The notes: generated by a model not told the origin, from the letters alone. Numbered from the stretch's first letter, positions 33,798 through 45,558 are shown. The stretch is DNA of 64,000 bases from Microbulbifer pacificus (GCF_002959965.1 NZ_PREV01000027.1:434001-498000), one strand, 5' to 3'. Translations and numbers: made by a program.

Positions 33798-34961
33798 GTG
33801 ATTATTTTCCGCTACCTCTGTCGCGAGCTGCTCGGTGCAACCCTGGCTGTCAGCGCGGTGCTGCTGCTGATGGTAATGAGCGGCCGTTTTGTGAAATATC
33901 TGGCTGAGGCGGCGGCAGGGGATCTTTCCGCAGGCATCCTGTTCGCCCTGATGGGGTTTCGCCTGCCTGGGTTTCTCGAACTGGTGATCCCTCTCGGCTT
34001 TTTCGTCGGTATCCTGCTCGCCTATGGGCGTCTGTATATTGAAAGCGAAATGACGGTACTGCACGCCTGCGGTTTCAGTGAACGCCAGTTGCTGCGCTAT
34101 ACCCTGGTGCCGGCACTGCTGGTGGCCGCCTTTGTTGCCGCCATGAGCCTGTACCTGACCCCCACCGGCATTGAGCGCACTTCCCACCTGCTCACCGCAG
34201 ACAAAACCCGCAACGAATTCGATCACCTGGTACCGAAGAAATTCGTCGGCACGAAAGGCGACCGCGCGGTGTACTACGCGGATTCCCTCAGTGACGACAA
34301 ATCCACCATGCACGACGTGTTTCTCGCCGAGCTGGGAAACTCCCGCGGTGAGACCGCGACGGATCACCAGATCGTTACCGTGGCCCGGGAGGGGGTGCAG
34401 CAGATAGACCCGGAAACGGGCCTGCGCTATCTCGTTCTGCGCGATGGTTACCGCTACGAGGGCGTACCTGGCCAGAGCGACTACCGGCAGATGGCATTTT
34501 CCAGTTATGAAGTGTTGCTTGAAGTACCGCGCCTGCGCACCAAGGTCAGTGAGCAGTTGCAATCCATGTCTACGGCGGCACTGTGGAAGAGTGAAGATCC
34601 CCGCGAGCGGGTGAATTTACACTGGCGCTTCAGCCTGCCGGTACTGGTACTTGTCGTAGCCATTCTCGCGGTGCCCCTGAGCCGCACCAATCCCCGCCAG
34701 GGTCGCTACGCGAAAATGATCCCCGCTGTGCTGCTGTATATCGTGTACCTGGTGGCCCTGCAGGGGGTGCGCGGCGCGATTGAAGACGGCAAGATCGAAC
34801 AGGCCTGGGCCATCTGGCTGGTACACCCGCCATTTCTGATTCTAGGGCTGCTGCTGTTGGGGGGGCGCAACCGCAAGCCCCGGCGGCGCAAGGGGCTTCG
34901 GTCCGGTGGTGGTCACGGTGGCGCAGGCCGTGGCAATGGAGGATCCAATGTCCCGGCTTGA
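33798..34961 (+). CDS. lptF: LPS export permease LptF
   Basis: 387-residue inner-membrane subunit of the LptB2FG ABC exporter that lifts lipopolysaccharide toward the LptC-LptA bridge. It has three N-terminal membrane segments, a large periplasmic jellyroll (about 120-270) and three C-terminal segments, the LptF/YjgP layout. The GTG at 33798 (VIIFRYLCRELLGATLAV) matches the family N-terminus; upstream codons belong to a chance extension. The C-terminus is Gly/Arg-rich. Its stop lies 11 bases inside lptG, so the two overlap. Confidence 0.94.
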   Translation: MIIFRYLCRELLGATLAVSAVLLLMVMSGRFVKYLAEAAAGDLSAGILFALMGFRLPGFLELVIPLGFFVGILLAYGRLYIESEMTVLHACGFSERQLLRYTLVPALLVAAFVAAMSLYLTPTGIERTSHLLTADKTRNEFDHLVPKKFVGTKGDRAVYYADSLSDDKSTMHDVFLAELGNSRGETATDHQIVTVAREGVQQIDPETGLRYLVLRDGYRYEGVPGQSDYRQMAFSSYEVLLEVPRLRTKVSEQLQSMSTAALWKSEDPRERVNLHWRFSLPVLVLVVAILAVPLSRTNPRQGRYAKMIPAVLLYIVYLVALQGVRGAIEDGKIEQAWAIWLVHPPFLILGLLLLGGRNRKPRRRKGLRSGGGHGGAGRGNGGSNVPA

Positions 34962-36009
34962 TCTTTATATCGCCCGCACCGTTACCCTCGCGATTCTCGC
35001 TGTATTGCTGGTGATTCTCGGTCTGGATCTGATCTCCGCCATTGTCGACCAGCTCGGCGAGCTCGGTGGCGGCTACCAGTTCACCAACCTGCTGGAATAT
35101 GTGTTCTGGACCATGCCGGAGCGTATCTACAGCCAGCTCGGTTTTTCAGCGCTGGTGGGGTGTATGGTGGGCCTTGGTACCCTGGCGGGCACCAGCGAGC
35201 TTACCGTAATGCGCGCTGCGGGCGTTTCCATCGCGCGCATCGCCTGGGCGGTGATGAAGCCGGTACTGGTGTTGATTGTGCTTGGCCTGGTGCTGGCTGA
35301 ACTGGTGGTGCCGGTTACCAACCAGACCGCGGAGAGCCGTCGTGCCATCGCGCGCGGGGAACTGGAGAATGCCGGACTGGAGCAGGGGCTCTGGTTTAAT
35401 GAGAACGGGGAGTTTGTGCACTTCAACGCGGCGCTGCCCGGCGGCACTCTATTCGGTATTACCCGCTACCGGTTTGATGAAGACCGCCAGCTGCAGCAGG
35501 TGGTGTTTTCCGAACGCGGTCATTACCGGGATGGGCACTGGGAGTTGCAAAACAATCGCGAGACCCGTCTGACACCGGAGCGCGCCCACAGCAGCCAGCA
35601 GGCGGAGATGGTCTGGGCGTCCGATATGTCTCCGAATCTGTTTTCGCTGGTTGTCCCCTTGCCGTCGGACCTGTCCCCGCGCAATCTCTGGTCCTATGGC
35701 AAGTTTCTGGATCGCAAGGGGGAGGAGTCGGCCCGCTACTGGCTGGCGTTTTGGAAAAAGGTGCTGCAGCCACTGACCATCGCCGGTCTGGTGATGATGG
35801 CGATCTCGTTTATCTTTGGTCCGTTACGGGAAGTAACCACGGGACTGCGGGTATTTACTGGTGTGATTGTGGGGATCGTGTTCCAGACCCTGCAGGACAT
35901 GCTCGGGCCGTCGTCGGTGGTGTTTGGATTTCCGCCGTTTATCGCGGTGCTGGTGCCGATTCTTGCCAGCTTCCTTATCGGATGGCTGTTGCTGAAACGG
36001 GCGCGTTGA
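34948..36009 (+). CDS. lptG: LPS export permease LptG
   Basis: 353-residue partner of LptF, same layout of six membrane segments around a periplasmic jellyroll. The ATG at 34948 (MSRLDLYIARTV) follows GGAGGATCCA and overlaps the end of lptF by 14 bases. The conserved RAAGVSIARIAWAV coupling segment and the MMAISFIFGPLREVTTGLRVFTG block are visible. A 7-bp GC hairpin (35998-36016) surrounds the stop codon, between this gene and the convergent RDD gene. Confidence 0.94.
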   Translation: MSRLDLYIARTVTLAILAVLLVILGLDLISAIVDQLGELGGGYQFTNLLEYVFWTMPERIYSQLGFSALVGCMVGLGTLAGTSELTVMRAAGVSIARIAWAVMKPVLVLIVLGLVLAELVVPVTNQTAESRRAIARGELENAGLEQGLWFNENGEFVHFNAALPGGTLFGITRYRFDEDRQLQQVVFSERGHYRDGHWELQNNRETRLTPERAHSSQQAEMVWASDMSPNLFSLVVPLPSDLSPRNLWSYGKFLDRKGEESARYWLAFWKKVLQPLTIAGLVMMAISFIFGPLREVTTGLRVFTGVIVGIVFQTLQDMLGPSSVVFGFPPFIAVLVPILASFLIGWLLLKRAR

Positions 36010-36024
36010 GCGCCCGCGCGGGCA

Positions 36025-36531
36025 TTACAACTTCTTCTCTTTCTTTTTCTTCGGCAATTGCCGCACTTCTGAATCCGACGCCAGGTCGTGCCAGCTTGCG
36101 CGGTCCTCCCGCAGGTAACCCCAGAAAAAACCCAGCCCCAGGCAGGTCAGTGAGATCGCGCCGACCAGCGCGCGAACAACGCACTGGTACCAGCTGAGCT
36201 GCATACCGTTATTGTTCGCCAACATCAGGCGCCAGGCGCGCATGCCGATGGTTTGCCCGGCGGCGCGCCAGGACCAGAAGAAGTATCCCGCGGTAACCAG
36301 CAGCAGTCCCAACTGGTAAAGCGGGCCACCGACACAGGGTGTGTAGTCCATGTGCTCGGGTTGGCAATGCAGGCCGCCGAAAGTGGCGGTCAACAGCATG
36401 GCGAGGAAGCCATATACCATCCACAGGCCCGCGACGATAAGAAAATCATAAATCAGTGCCACCAGGCGGGGGAGAACACCGGCGTGGGGAAGGTGATTGA
36501 ACTGGGTGGGGGATTTGACAGTTTCGGGCAC
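36025..36531 (-). CDS. RDD family membrane protein
   Basis: 168-residue protein with the RDD-domain layout: PRLVALIYDFLIVAGL at the start (arginine and aspartate of the family name), three to four membrane helices, and AGQTIGMRAWRLML before the last helix. RDD proteins are proposed ion or proton antiporters, but function is mostly unknown. The C-terminal tail is very basic (KKKKEKKL). It lies directly downstream of, and convergent with, lptG; ATG 36531. Confidence 0.87.
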   Translation of the reverse strand: MPETVKSPTQFNHLPHAGVLPRLVALIYDFLIVAGLWMVYGFLAMLLTATFGGLHCQPEHMDYTPCVGGPLYQLGLLLVTAGYFFWSWRAAGQTIGMRAWRLMLANNNGMQLSWYQCVVRALVGAISLTCLGLGFFWGYLREDRASWHDLASDSEVRQLPKKKKEKKL

Positions 36532-36592
36532 GGGAATCTCCGCCGGTAGAAGTTGGTGGAGATTCTATCGTGCGCGACGCGGGAAGCCAGCG

Positions 36593-37096
36593 TCAGAATT
36601 CATACTCGAAAGAAATCGAGAATTTGTCGTCCGACAGGCGGAAGTCGTAATCCACTCCGCTGTTCAGGCTGCCGTGGCTGTTGGTGTAGCGCAGTAGCGG
36701 GTGTTGCCGGGCGCGTTTGTGCTGTTCCATGTAGGTCTTGAAACCCATCTTGAGGATTTCGTTGATCGCGCGGCCACCGGTGACGTTTTCGGACTGATCG
36801 GGGTAGGTGTGCACTTCCAGCCATTGATGGTTCAGGCGACGATGCACCATGCCCATGGAATTGTTGCGCAGGTTTTCCGCGGATTCATACAGCGCAGTGT
36901 TATCCAGGCCGAAGGCGCTGTCGATGAAGAAGGCGTTGTCGGCCTGGAGGTTGAGAGCGCTGGAGGAGTCGGGAATGAAAATGGTGTCTTCGGCGAGCAG
37001 GGTCGTGGATATGGGGAGCAACAAAATGCCGAACGCGGCTGGCAGGCTGCGGGCCAGGCGTTTGTTGGAACGAAACCGAGAACTGCGAGTTTCCAT
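36593..37096 (-). CDS. Putative secreted protein with barrel-like C-terminus, function unknown
   Basis: 167-residue protein, no family recognised. The N-terminus is basic then hydrophobic (about residues 18-34), ending LLAED, a likely signal peptide. The mature part opens with Ser/Asn-rich sequence and a helical stretch (YESAENLRNNSMGMVHRRL). The C-terminus alternates polar and aromatic residues and ends FEYEF, the pattern of an outer-membrane barrel strand, though the length suggests at most a small barrel. ATG 37096 was chosen for the signal peptide. It lies 61 bases upstream of the RDD gene on the same strand. Confidence 0.6.
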   Translation of the reverse strand: METRSSRFRSNKRLARSLPAAFGILLLPISTTLLAEDTIFIPDSSSALNLQADNAFFIDSAFGLDNTALYESAENLRNNSMGMVHRRLNHQWLEVHTYPDQSENVTGGRAINEILKMGFKTYMEQHKRARQHPLLRYTNSHGSLNSGVDYDFRLSDDKFSISFEYEF

Positions 37097-37590
37097 TTTT
37101 CCACCCCGGGGCGTTTTGTCTACTTCAGTTGGTTGCTGAACAACCACTGAATTTATTATGGCTCACCCTTACTGAGCCGTTTTGTCTCACAAATTCCACC
37201 ATTTTGCCAACCCTGGCTGTGAATTTTCACGGGATGGCGGTCATTTTGCCGCATGCCCCGTGATTACTGGACATACAGAGTTTCGCCGAGTTTCCGGGGG
37301 CTGCGGGGAGGTTTCCGCCAATGTTTTTTAATACCAAAACGTCCGATGGAATCCGCGCCTTATAAAAACATTGTCTAGTGAACGAGACGTTGGATCATTA
37401 GGAATTGCCGTGGTTCAGTGGTCACGTGACTATTGGCGCGAAACCAGTCTGCTTGGCGCTTCCGTTTTGGGGAGTTCAGATCCTGTTGACAGCGTTGTCT
37501 TTTTCGCTATGGTGGACGGCTGACCGGTGCCCGTTCACCGCGTCCGCGCATAAGAAATCAATAGAGCACCACTCACAAAAGAGAAGACCC
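37097..37590. other. Divergent intergenic region before the hexosaminidase gene
   Basis: 494 bases. A 6-bp hairpin GGCTCA/TGAGCC followed by GTTTTG lies at 37160-37183, and a TTGACA / TATGGT promoter candidate at 37486-37513. Two purine-rich words and an AT-rich segment (37320-37375) precede it. No gene or A-K repeat was seen. The long leader suggests regulation of chitin-related expression. Confidence 0.45.
37486..37513 (+). promoter_or_regulatory. Sigma-70-like promoter for the hexosaminidase gene
   Basis: A consensus -35 TTGACA (37486-37491) and a TATGGT -10 (37508-37513) are separated by 16 bases. The predicted start of transcription lies about 70 bases before the ATG at 37591. Assignment is by motif only. 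Confidence 0.4.
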
Positions 37591-40326
<2,736 letters not shown>

Positions 40327-40423
40327 CGTTTCCCGCCTTGTCTAAACTGTTCTGATCATTGACCGGAGCCTGCTGCCGGGTTAATACCAATACAACGATC
40401 AGAACAGCAGATGGGAGGCGGGT

Positions 40424-42052
40424 ATGGGAAAAAGCCGGGTCTACGACTATGTCATTGTAGGGGCGGGCTCTGCCGGTTGCGTGCTGGCCAACCGTCTCAG
40501 TGAAGATGAGCAAAATCGCGTCTGCCTGTTGGAGGCGGGCCCCTCCGACCACAACCTGCTGATCCAGATGCCGGCGGGTATTGGTTATCTGGTGCCGGGT
40601 AAGCGCTTTAACCGGCATTTCCATACCGAACCCCAGATCAACCTCGATAACCGGCGCCTGTTCTGGCCGCGCGGACGGGTATTGGGTGGCAGCAGCGCCA
40701 TCAACGCCATGATCTATATCCGCGGTAATCCCGGGGATTACGACGCCTGGGAGCGCGCCGGTAATCCCGGCTGGGGTTGGTCTGGCATGCTGCCCTATTT
40801 TTTACTGGCGGAAGGCAACCAGCGCGGCAGTGATGCCTACCACAGCGGTTACGGCCCGCTAGCAGTTTCCGATCTCAAGTGGAAATCGCCCGCCGGGCAC
40901 GCCTTTGTACAGGCCGCGCTCGAAGCGGGGTTGAGACCCAATCACGACTTCAATGGTCATCAGCAAAATGGCGTGGGTTTCTATCAGGTCACACAGAAAT
41001 TTGGTCGCCGCTGCTCTGCGGCTACCGCTTATCTGTACCCGGTAAAGAACCGGCCCAACCTGAGTATCTGTACCAGTGCACAGGTGGCGGGTCTGGAATT
41101 CAAAGGCAGCCGTGTGAGTGCGGTGAACCTGTTGAATGGCCGACGCATCGTTGCCAACAAGGAAATCATTCTGTGCGCCGGTGCCATACAGTCGCCACAA
41201 CTGCTGATGCTCTCCGGCATAGGCCCGGAAACCGAACTGAAAAAACTCGGCATCGTGCCTCAGTGCCACCTGCCGGGAGTCGGTCAGAATCTCCAGGATC
41301 ACCTGGATATTTCTCTGGTGGTGGAAACGGATCGCCGGGTCGGGTTTAACGATGCCTTTTTCCCGAAGCTCGCCACTGCCATGCGTCTGCCGGAGTATTT
41401 GCTGTTGAACCGGGGCATGCTCACCAACAACGTGGCGGACGCCGGCGGTTTCGCCAGCTCCAGCTTGGCCGATGAACACCCGGATATCCAGTTTCATTTG
41501 ACCGCGGCGCCGCTGTTCAGACACGGCCTGGAAAAAAAGCCCGGTAATGGTTACACCCTGCACGCCTGCGCACTGAGGCCCAAAAGCCGCGGGTATATTG
41601 CGCTCGCCTCCCGCGATCCCAAGGCGCCGCCGCTGATCCAGCCCAACTACCTGTCTGCCGCTGAAGATCTCACGGTGATGATCGAGGGATTTGAAATGGC
41701 CTGCGACATTATCGACCAGCCCGCACTCAAAACACTGCAAAAACGCTGGTGGTCTCCCGGGGAGACACTGTGTGAGAAAGACGCAATTGCGAATTTTATC
41801 CGTCAGAACGCGGAGACCATTTACCACCCTGTCGGCACGTGCAAAATGGGCGACGACGATGATGCGGTGGTGGATGCGGAGCTGCGGGTGCGTGGCGTGG
41901 ATGGACTGAGAGTGGTGGATGCCTCCATAATGCCGACCCTCATCAGCGGCAACACCAATGCACCGGTGATTGCCATCGCGGAAAAAGCGGCGGAAATGAT
42001 CCTCAATAAATCCGCCGTGCCGAAACCACAGGAAATCATCGAGAACGCATGA
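40424..42052 (+). CDS. GMC family FAD-dependent oxidoreductase (choline-dehydrogenase-like)
   Basis: 542-residue glucose-methanol-choline oxidoreductase. The FAD dinucleotide-binding motif is VGAGSAGCVLANRL (G13-x-G-x-x-G18). GMC signature 1 reads RGRVLGGSSAINAMIY and signature 2 GAIQSPQLLMLSGIG. The catalytic region near the C-terminus is YHPVGTCKMG, and the second catalytic position is in SGNTNAP. Members act on choline or other primary alcohols; without a betaine aldehyde dehydrogenase nearby the substrate is uncertain. ATG 40424 follows GGGAGG. It overlaps rlmA by 4 bases (ATGA). Confidence 0.92.
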   Translation: MGKSRVYDYVIVGAGSAGCVLANRLSEDEQNRVCLLEAGPSDHNLLIQMPAGIGYLVPGKRFNRHFHTEPQINLDNRRLFWPRGRVLGGSSAINAMIYIRGNPGDYDAWERAGNPGWGWSGMLPYFLLAEGNQRGSDAYHSGYGPLAVSDLKWKSPAGHAFVQAALEAGLRPNHDFNGHQQNGVGFYQVTQKFGRRCSAATAYLYPVKNRPNLSICTSAQVAGLEFKGSRVSAVNLLNGRRIVANKEIILCAGAIQSPQLLMLSGIGPETELKKLGIVPQCHLPGVGQNLQDHLDISLVVETDRRVGFNDAFFPKLATAMRLPEYLLLNRGMLTNNVADAGGFASSSLADEHPDIQFHLTAAPLFRHGLEKKPGNGYTLHACALRPKSRGYIALASRDPKAPPLIQPNYLSAAEDLTVMIEGFEMACDIIDQPALKTLQKRWWSPGETLCEKDAIANFIRQNAETIYHPVGTCKMGDDDDAVVDAELRVRGVDGLRVVDASIMPTLISGNTNAPVIAIAEKAAEMILNKSAVPKPQEIIENA

Positions 42053-42867
42053 TCTGGCAGTGTCCTCATTGCAATCACCCATTGAGTCTTGAAAAACAAA
42101 ACTGGCGCTGCAGTAACGGCCACAGTTTTGACCGCGCAAAAGAGGGGTATGTCAACCTGTTGCCGGTGCAGCAGAAACGCAGTCGCGAACCCGGCGATTC
42201 TGCGGAAATGCTGAGTGCGCGGCGGCGCTTTCTCGAAGCGGGCTACTATCTCCCCCTCGCGGAGGCCATTTGCGCGCAGCTCCTGCCCATTGCCGGGAGT
42301 GGCGCCCCGGTGTTGCTGGATCTCGGTTGCGGTGAAGGCTATTACACTCGCATGCTGGCGGAGGGTGGCTGGCCCTTCGGGAATATTTTCGGTGTGGATA
42401 TCGCCAAGGCGGGAATACGGCTGGCGGCAAAGAAGCAGCCCCAGGCGCATTTTGCGGTGGCCAGCAGTTTTCATCTGCCGGTAGCGGACGGCAGTGTCGA
42501 TGCCCTGTTGCGCGTATTTGCCCCGGGGCCTGCGGAGGAGCTGGTGCGGGTACTCAAGCCCGGCGGCGTGCTGCTGGATGTATCACCGGGGCCCGATCAT
42601 CTGTGGAGCCTGAAATCGCATCTGTACGATACTCCGCAGCAGCACAGCGCGCCCAAACCGGTTTCCGGGCTGACGGCGCTGCGAGAGTCCCGATGTACAT
42701 TTACCCTGGCCATAGCGGGCAATGAGACTGTGCGGGACTTCCTCGCGATGACACCGTTTGCGTGGACGGGGAGAGCCGACGCGCGGCAATCGCTCGAACA
42801 GCAGGGCACCCTGCGGCTGGAAGCGGATTTTTTGCTGCGGTGCTTTGCGAAACCTGCCGCTGAATAA
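42049..42867 (+). CDS. rlmA: 23S rRNA (guanine-N1)-methyltransferase RlmA
   Basis: 272-residue SAM-dependent methyltransferase that modifies a guanine in domain II of 23S rRNA (G745 in E. coli). The N-terminal zinc finger ligands are C5, C8, C21 and H25 (CPHC, CSNGH). The RlmA-specific segment EGYVNLLPVQQKRSREPGDSAEM follows, then the SAM motif LLDLGCGEGYYT. It overlaps the end of the GMC gene by 4 bases and is followed by tadA. Residue-level specificity (745 or 748) cannot be told from sequence alone; the organism is Gram-negative, favouring 745. Confidence 0.93.
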   Translation: MIWQCPHCNHPLSLEKQNWRCSNGHSFDRAKEGYVNLLPVQQKRSREPGDSAEMLSARRRFLEAGYYLPLAEAICAQLLPIAGSGAPVLLDLGCGEGYYTRMLAEGGWPFGNIFGVDIAKAGIRLAAKKQPQAHFAVASSFHLPVADGSVDALLRVFAPGPAEELVRVLKPGGVLLDVSPGPDHLWSLKSHLYDTPQQHSAPKPVSGLTALRESRCTFTLAIAGNETVRDFLAMTPFAWTGRADARQSLEQQGTLRLEADFLLRCFAKPAAE

Positions 42868-42905
42868 CCTTTCAGAAACCGAACCTGGATGAAGGAAGCC
42901 TGAAC

Positions 42906-43361
42906 TTGGCAACGCCGCGTGATTATATGTTTATGCAGCAGGCCCTGGCGCTTGCCGCCAGAGCTGCCGATCTCGGGGAAGTGCCCGTGGGGGCGCTGGT
43001 AGTGCTGGATGGGGAGGTGATTGGTGAGGGCTTTAATCAGCCGATCACCGCGTCAGATCCCAGCGCCCACGCGGAAGTGGTTGCGCTGCGCGCTGCGGCG
43101 AGTCGCCTGAGTAATTACCGCCTGCCGGGCGCTACCCTGTACGTCACCATCGAACCCTGCACCATGTGCTTTGGCACCCTGGTGCACGCCCGTATCGCGC
43201 GCCTGGTATACGGCGCCGCGGAACCGCGCGCCGGTGTGGTAGTGAGCCAGCTGCAGCTGGCGGAGCAGACATTCTTCAACCACAAAATTCAGGTAGAGGG
43301 CGGCGTTATGGGAGAAGAAGCCGGTGTGTTGGTAAAGGATTTTTTCCAGCGGCGACGCTGA
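42906..43361 (+). CDS. tadA: tRNA-specific adenosine deaminase TadA
   Basis: 151-residue deaminase forming inosine at the wobble position of tRNA-Arg(ACG), essential in most bacteria. Zinc ligands and proton shuttle are H55-A-E57 (SAHAEVVAL) and C85-x2-C88 (EPCTMC). The start is probably TTG at 42906, supported by GAAGGAAG upstream; ATG 42927 is an alternative. It lies 38 bases after rlmA, giving a small tRNA/rRNA modification cluster. Confidence 0.94.
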   Translation: MATPRDYMFMQQALALAARAADLGEVPVGALVVLDGEVIGEGFNQPITASDPSAHAEVVALRAAASRLSNYRLPGATLYVTIEPCTMCFGTLVHARIARLVYGAAEPRAGVVVSQLQLAEQTFFNHKIQVEGGVMGEEAGVLVKDFFQRRR

Positions 43362-43374
43362 AGCGATTCCTGTT

Positions 43375-43815
43375 ATGCTGCTCACGCTATTTCTCAACAG
43401 TCTGCTGGTTGCCGTTGCGGTGGTAATACATCACGAGGTATTGAACGGACTGTTCATGCTTGGCCACAGACTGAAACTGCGGCGCAACCTCGGGGTGTTG
43501 ATGGGGGTGTTCGGTGCTCTGATCGGACATGTCGCGGAAATCTGGATGTTTGCCTTCGGATACTACTTCATGTACCACTCGCCGCATTTCGGCACACTCA
43601 CCGGGAATTTTGACGGTACCCTGCTCGATTGCGCCTACTTCTCCTTTACCACCTACACCTCATTGGGTTTTGGCGACGTCGAGCCCCACGGTGAACTGCG
43701 TTTCACTGCCGGGCTCGAAGCGCTGACGGGGCTGGTGCTGATCACCTGGACCGCGTCCTTCCTGTTTCTGAAGATGCAGCGCTACTGGAAACGCTACGAA
43801 GAACAGGAAGGTTGA
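43375..43815 (+). CDS. Two-pore-type potassium channel family protein
   Basis: 146-residue membrane protein with an Ion_trans_2-like pore. Hydrophobic segments lie near residues 1-20, 38-65 and 110-130, and the selectivity filter reads TTYTSLGFGDVEP, with TSLGFGD at the filter position. Only one pore helix and no RCK domain are present. The N-terminus (VIHHEVLNGLF) is unusual for KcsA-like channels. ATG 43375 is 13 bases after tadA, so the gene may be cotranscribed. Potassium selectivity is inferred from the filter only. Confidence 0.78.
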   Translation: MLLTLFLNSLLVAVAVVIHHEVLNGLFMLGHRLKLRRNLGVLMGVFGALIGHVAEIWMFAFGYYFMYHSPHFGTLTGNFDGTLLDCAYFSFTTYTSLGFGDVEPHGELRFTAGLEALTGLVLITWTASFLFLKMQRYWKRYEEQEG

Positions 43816-43820
43816 AATCA

Positions 43821-44396
43821 TCAGATTGCGATGGCAGCGAGTGTCTGCTCCACCAGGGTGCGCAGCTGGTTCCTTGCACCTTCGTCCACCAGATTCCCCT
43901 CGTCATCAAACACGTGCATGGACGCCGGCACTGCCAGCATGGTAGGCGCAATCCAGGTGCCCAGCGGCTGCAGGATATCCCGCAGGTGATTGAGCCCGCG
44001 CATCCCGCCGAGACCTCCCGGGGAGGTGGCAAACAGCGCGGCGCGGCGCCCCTGAAACACTTCCGCACGGCCGTACTGGCCATCGGGGCGGGAAACCCAG
44101 TCAATCAGATTCTTCAGCGCAGCAGTGACCGAGCCGTTGTACTCCGGGCTCGCAATCAACAGGCCGTCAACGCTGGCGAACAGATCCTTGAGGCGGCGGA
44201 CAGGCTCGGGTACGCCGACGGCTTCGATGTCTTCGTCAAACAGGGGCAGGGGGTAGTCCCGCAGATTCACTTCCACGACCTCCGCGCCGGCATCCCGCGC
44301 CATTTGTGCGGCGGCAGCGGCCAGGTGGCGGTTCCAGGAGTTCTGGCGCAGGCTGCCGGCGAGGGCCAGCAGGCGGGGTTTTCGAGAGCTGTTCAT
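43821..44396 (-). CDS. NADPH-dependent FMN reductase (flavodoxin-like)
   Basis: 191-residue flavodoxin-fold reductase. The FMN phosphate loop is LAGSLRQNSWNRH near the start and the second loop ASPEYNGSVTAALKNLIDWVSRP is diagnostic of the FMN_red family. These proteins reduce FMN, quinones or azo compounds. The ATG at 44396 (MNSSRKPRLLALAGS) was chosen; the frame extends upstream but only over promoter DNA. It is divergent from the LysR-type gene, the classic arrangement of a regulator and its target. Confidence 0.9.
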   Translation of the reverse strand: MNSSRKPRLLALAGSLRQNSWNRHLAAAAAQMARDAGAEVVEVNLRDYPLPLFDEDIEAVGVPEPVRRLKDLFASVDGLLIASPEYNGSVTAALKNLIDWVSRPDGQYGRAEVFQGRRAALFATSPGGLGGMRGLNHLRDILQPLGTWIAPTMLAVPASMHVFDDEGNLVDEGARNQLRTLVEQTLAAIAI

Positions 44397-44510
44397 GGCA
44401 TTTTCTCCGGTGTATTTGGTGCGGCTCCGCCGGCGGGCGGAACGCTGGTCTCTGTGATGGGCGCATTCTGTATAAATCGGAAAGAGACAGAAATAGGGTT
44501 TCTGCAATGA

Positions 44511-44532
44511 TTCTGTGCAAATTTGCACAGAA
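44511..44532. promoter_or_regulatory. 22-bp perfect palindrome, probable LysR operator
   Basis: Perfect 22-bp inverted repeat with core TGTGCAAATTTGCACA in the divergent region between the FMN reductase and LysR genes. It fits the T-N11-A rule of LysR-type binding sites. It lies 52 bases before the LysR start and 115 before the reductase start, well placed for autoregulation and control of the reductase. Confidence 0.7.
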
Positions 44533-44583
44533 CTGGATATGCGGGTAACTTGACGCCCACGCGTAACTGGCAAGGAGGTCCGC

Positions 44584-45495
44584 ATGTCTGGCGGCTCGGT
44601 CAAGGATTGGAACAACCTGCACTATGCGCTGGCGGTGGCCCGCACGGGTACTCTGTCGGGTGCGGCGCTGGAGCTCGAGGTGTCTCACTCGACCGTGCTG
44701 CGGCGCATTGACGCGCTGGAACGGGCGCTAAAGACCCGGCTGTTTATCCGCCACCCTCGCGGCTATGTGCCCACGGAAGCCGGGCAGATGCTGATGCGTG
44801 CGGCGGAGAATATGCAGGACCAGCTGGACCTGCTGGTAGGCAAAATGCAGGGGGTGGACGAAGCATTGCACGGCACCCTGATCATCACCACGGTCAATAC
44901 CCTGATACCGCAGCTGATGCCGATCATGCGCAGCTTCCAGGCCGAAAATCCCCAGGTGCGCCTGCAACTGGTGGCGGATCGACGCCACCTTCGGCTGGAG
45001 CACGGCGAGGCGCATATTGGCATCCGCCCCGGCGCCAAACCCACGGAACCGGACTATGTGGTGCAGCCGGGCATTTCTCTGCAGAACACCCTATATGCGT
45101 CCGATGCCTATATTCGCGAGTGCGGTCCGTTGCAAAGCCGCGATGCCCTGTCTGGCCATCGCTTTATTGCGCCCGTTGAGGTGTATGACTTCATCCCAAG
45201 CCTGGCGTGGATTGCAAGACAGGTTCCGGATGAACAGATAGTGTTCCGTTGCAATGAGTTTTTCGGGTTCGAGGACGCCGCCCGCAGCGGTGTCGGGATT
45301 GCCGCGTTGCACAGCTGGTGTGCCGAGACACGCCCCGGGCTGCAACGAATGCTCGAGCCGCCGCCGGAATGGCGCACGAATCTGTGGCTTGTCACTCATC
45401 GGGACATGCACCGCACGCGCAAGGTGCAGCTCTTTCTGGAGTGGCTAAAGCGGGAGCTGGCGCGCCTGCCCCCGGAGATCGGCGTGAAACCCTGA
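44584..45495 (+). CDS. LysR-type transcriptional regulator
   Basis: 303-residue LysR family protein. The winged helix-turn-helix is at about residues 10-65 (LAVARTGTLSGAALELEVSH, STVLRRIDALE), and a LysR substrate-binding domain follows from about 90. The start WNNLHYALAVARTG is the form seen in LysR proteins near FMN reductases and quinone-stress genes. ATG 44584 follows AAGGAGG. It is divergent from the FMN reductase gene with a 22-bp palindrome between, so it probably regulates that gene. Confidence 0.92.
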   Translation: MSGGSVKDWNNLHYALAVARTGTLSGAALELEVSHSTVLRRIDALERALKTRLFIRHPRGYVPTEAGQMLMRAAENMQDQLDLLVGKMQGVDEALHGTLIITTVNTLIPQLMPIMRSFQAENPQVRLQLVADRRHLRLEHGEAHIGIRPGAKPTEPDYVVQPGISLQNTLYASDAYIRECGPLQSRDALSGHRFIAPVEVYDFIPSLAWIARQVPDEQIVFRCNEFFGFEDAARSGVGIAALHSWCAETRPGLQRMLEPPPEWRTNLWLVTHRDMHRTRKVQLFLEWLKRELARLPPEIGVKP

Positions 45496-45558
45496 ATCCG
45501 TTATGATCGTCGGCAACCGCCGTAAACTTTCTTGAAATCTTCAACGGGAAACGTCCAA

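Noticed and set aside
37405..37590. N-terminal extension of the hexosaminidase frame
   Set aside because: The lipoprotein signal begins at ATG 37591, and a promoter candidate lies within the extension.
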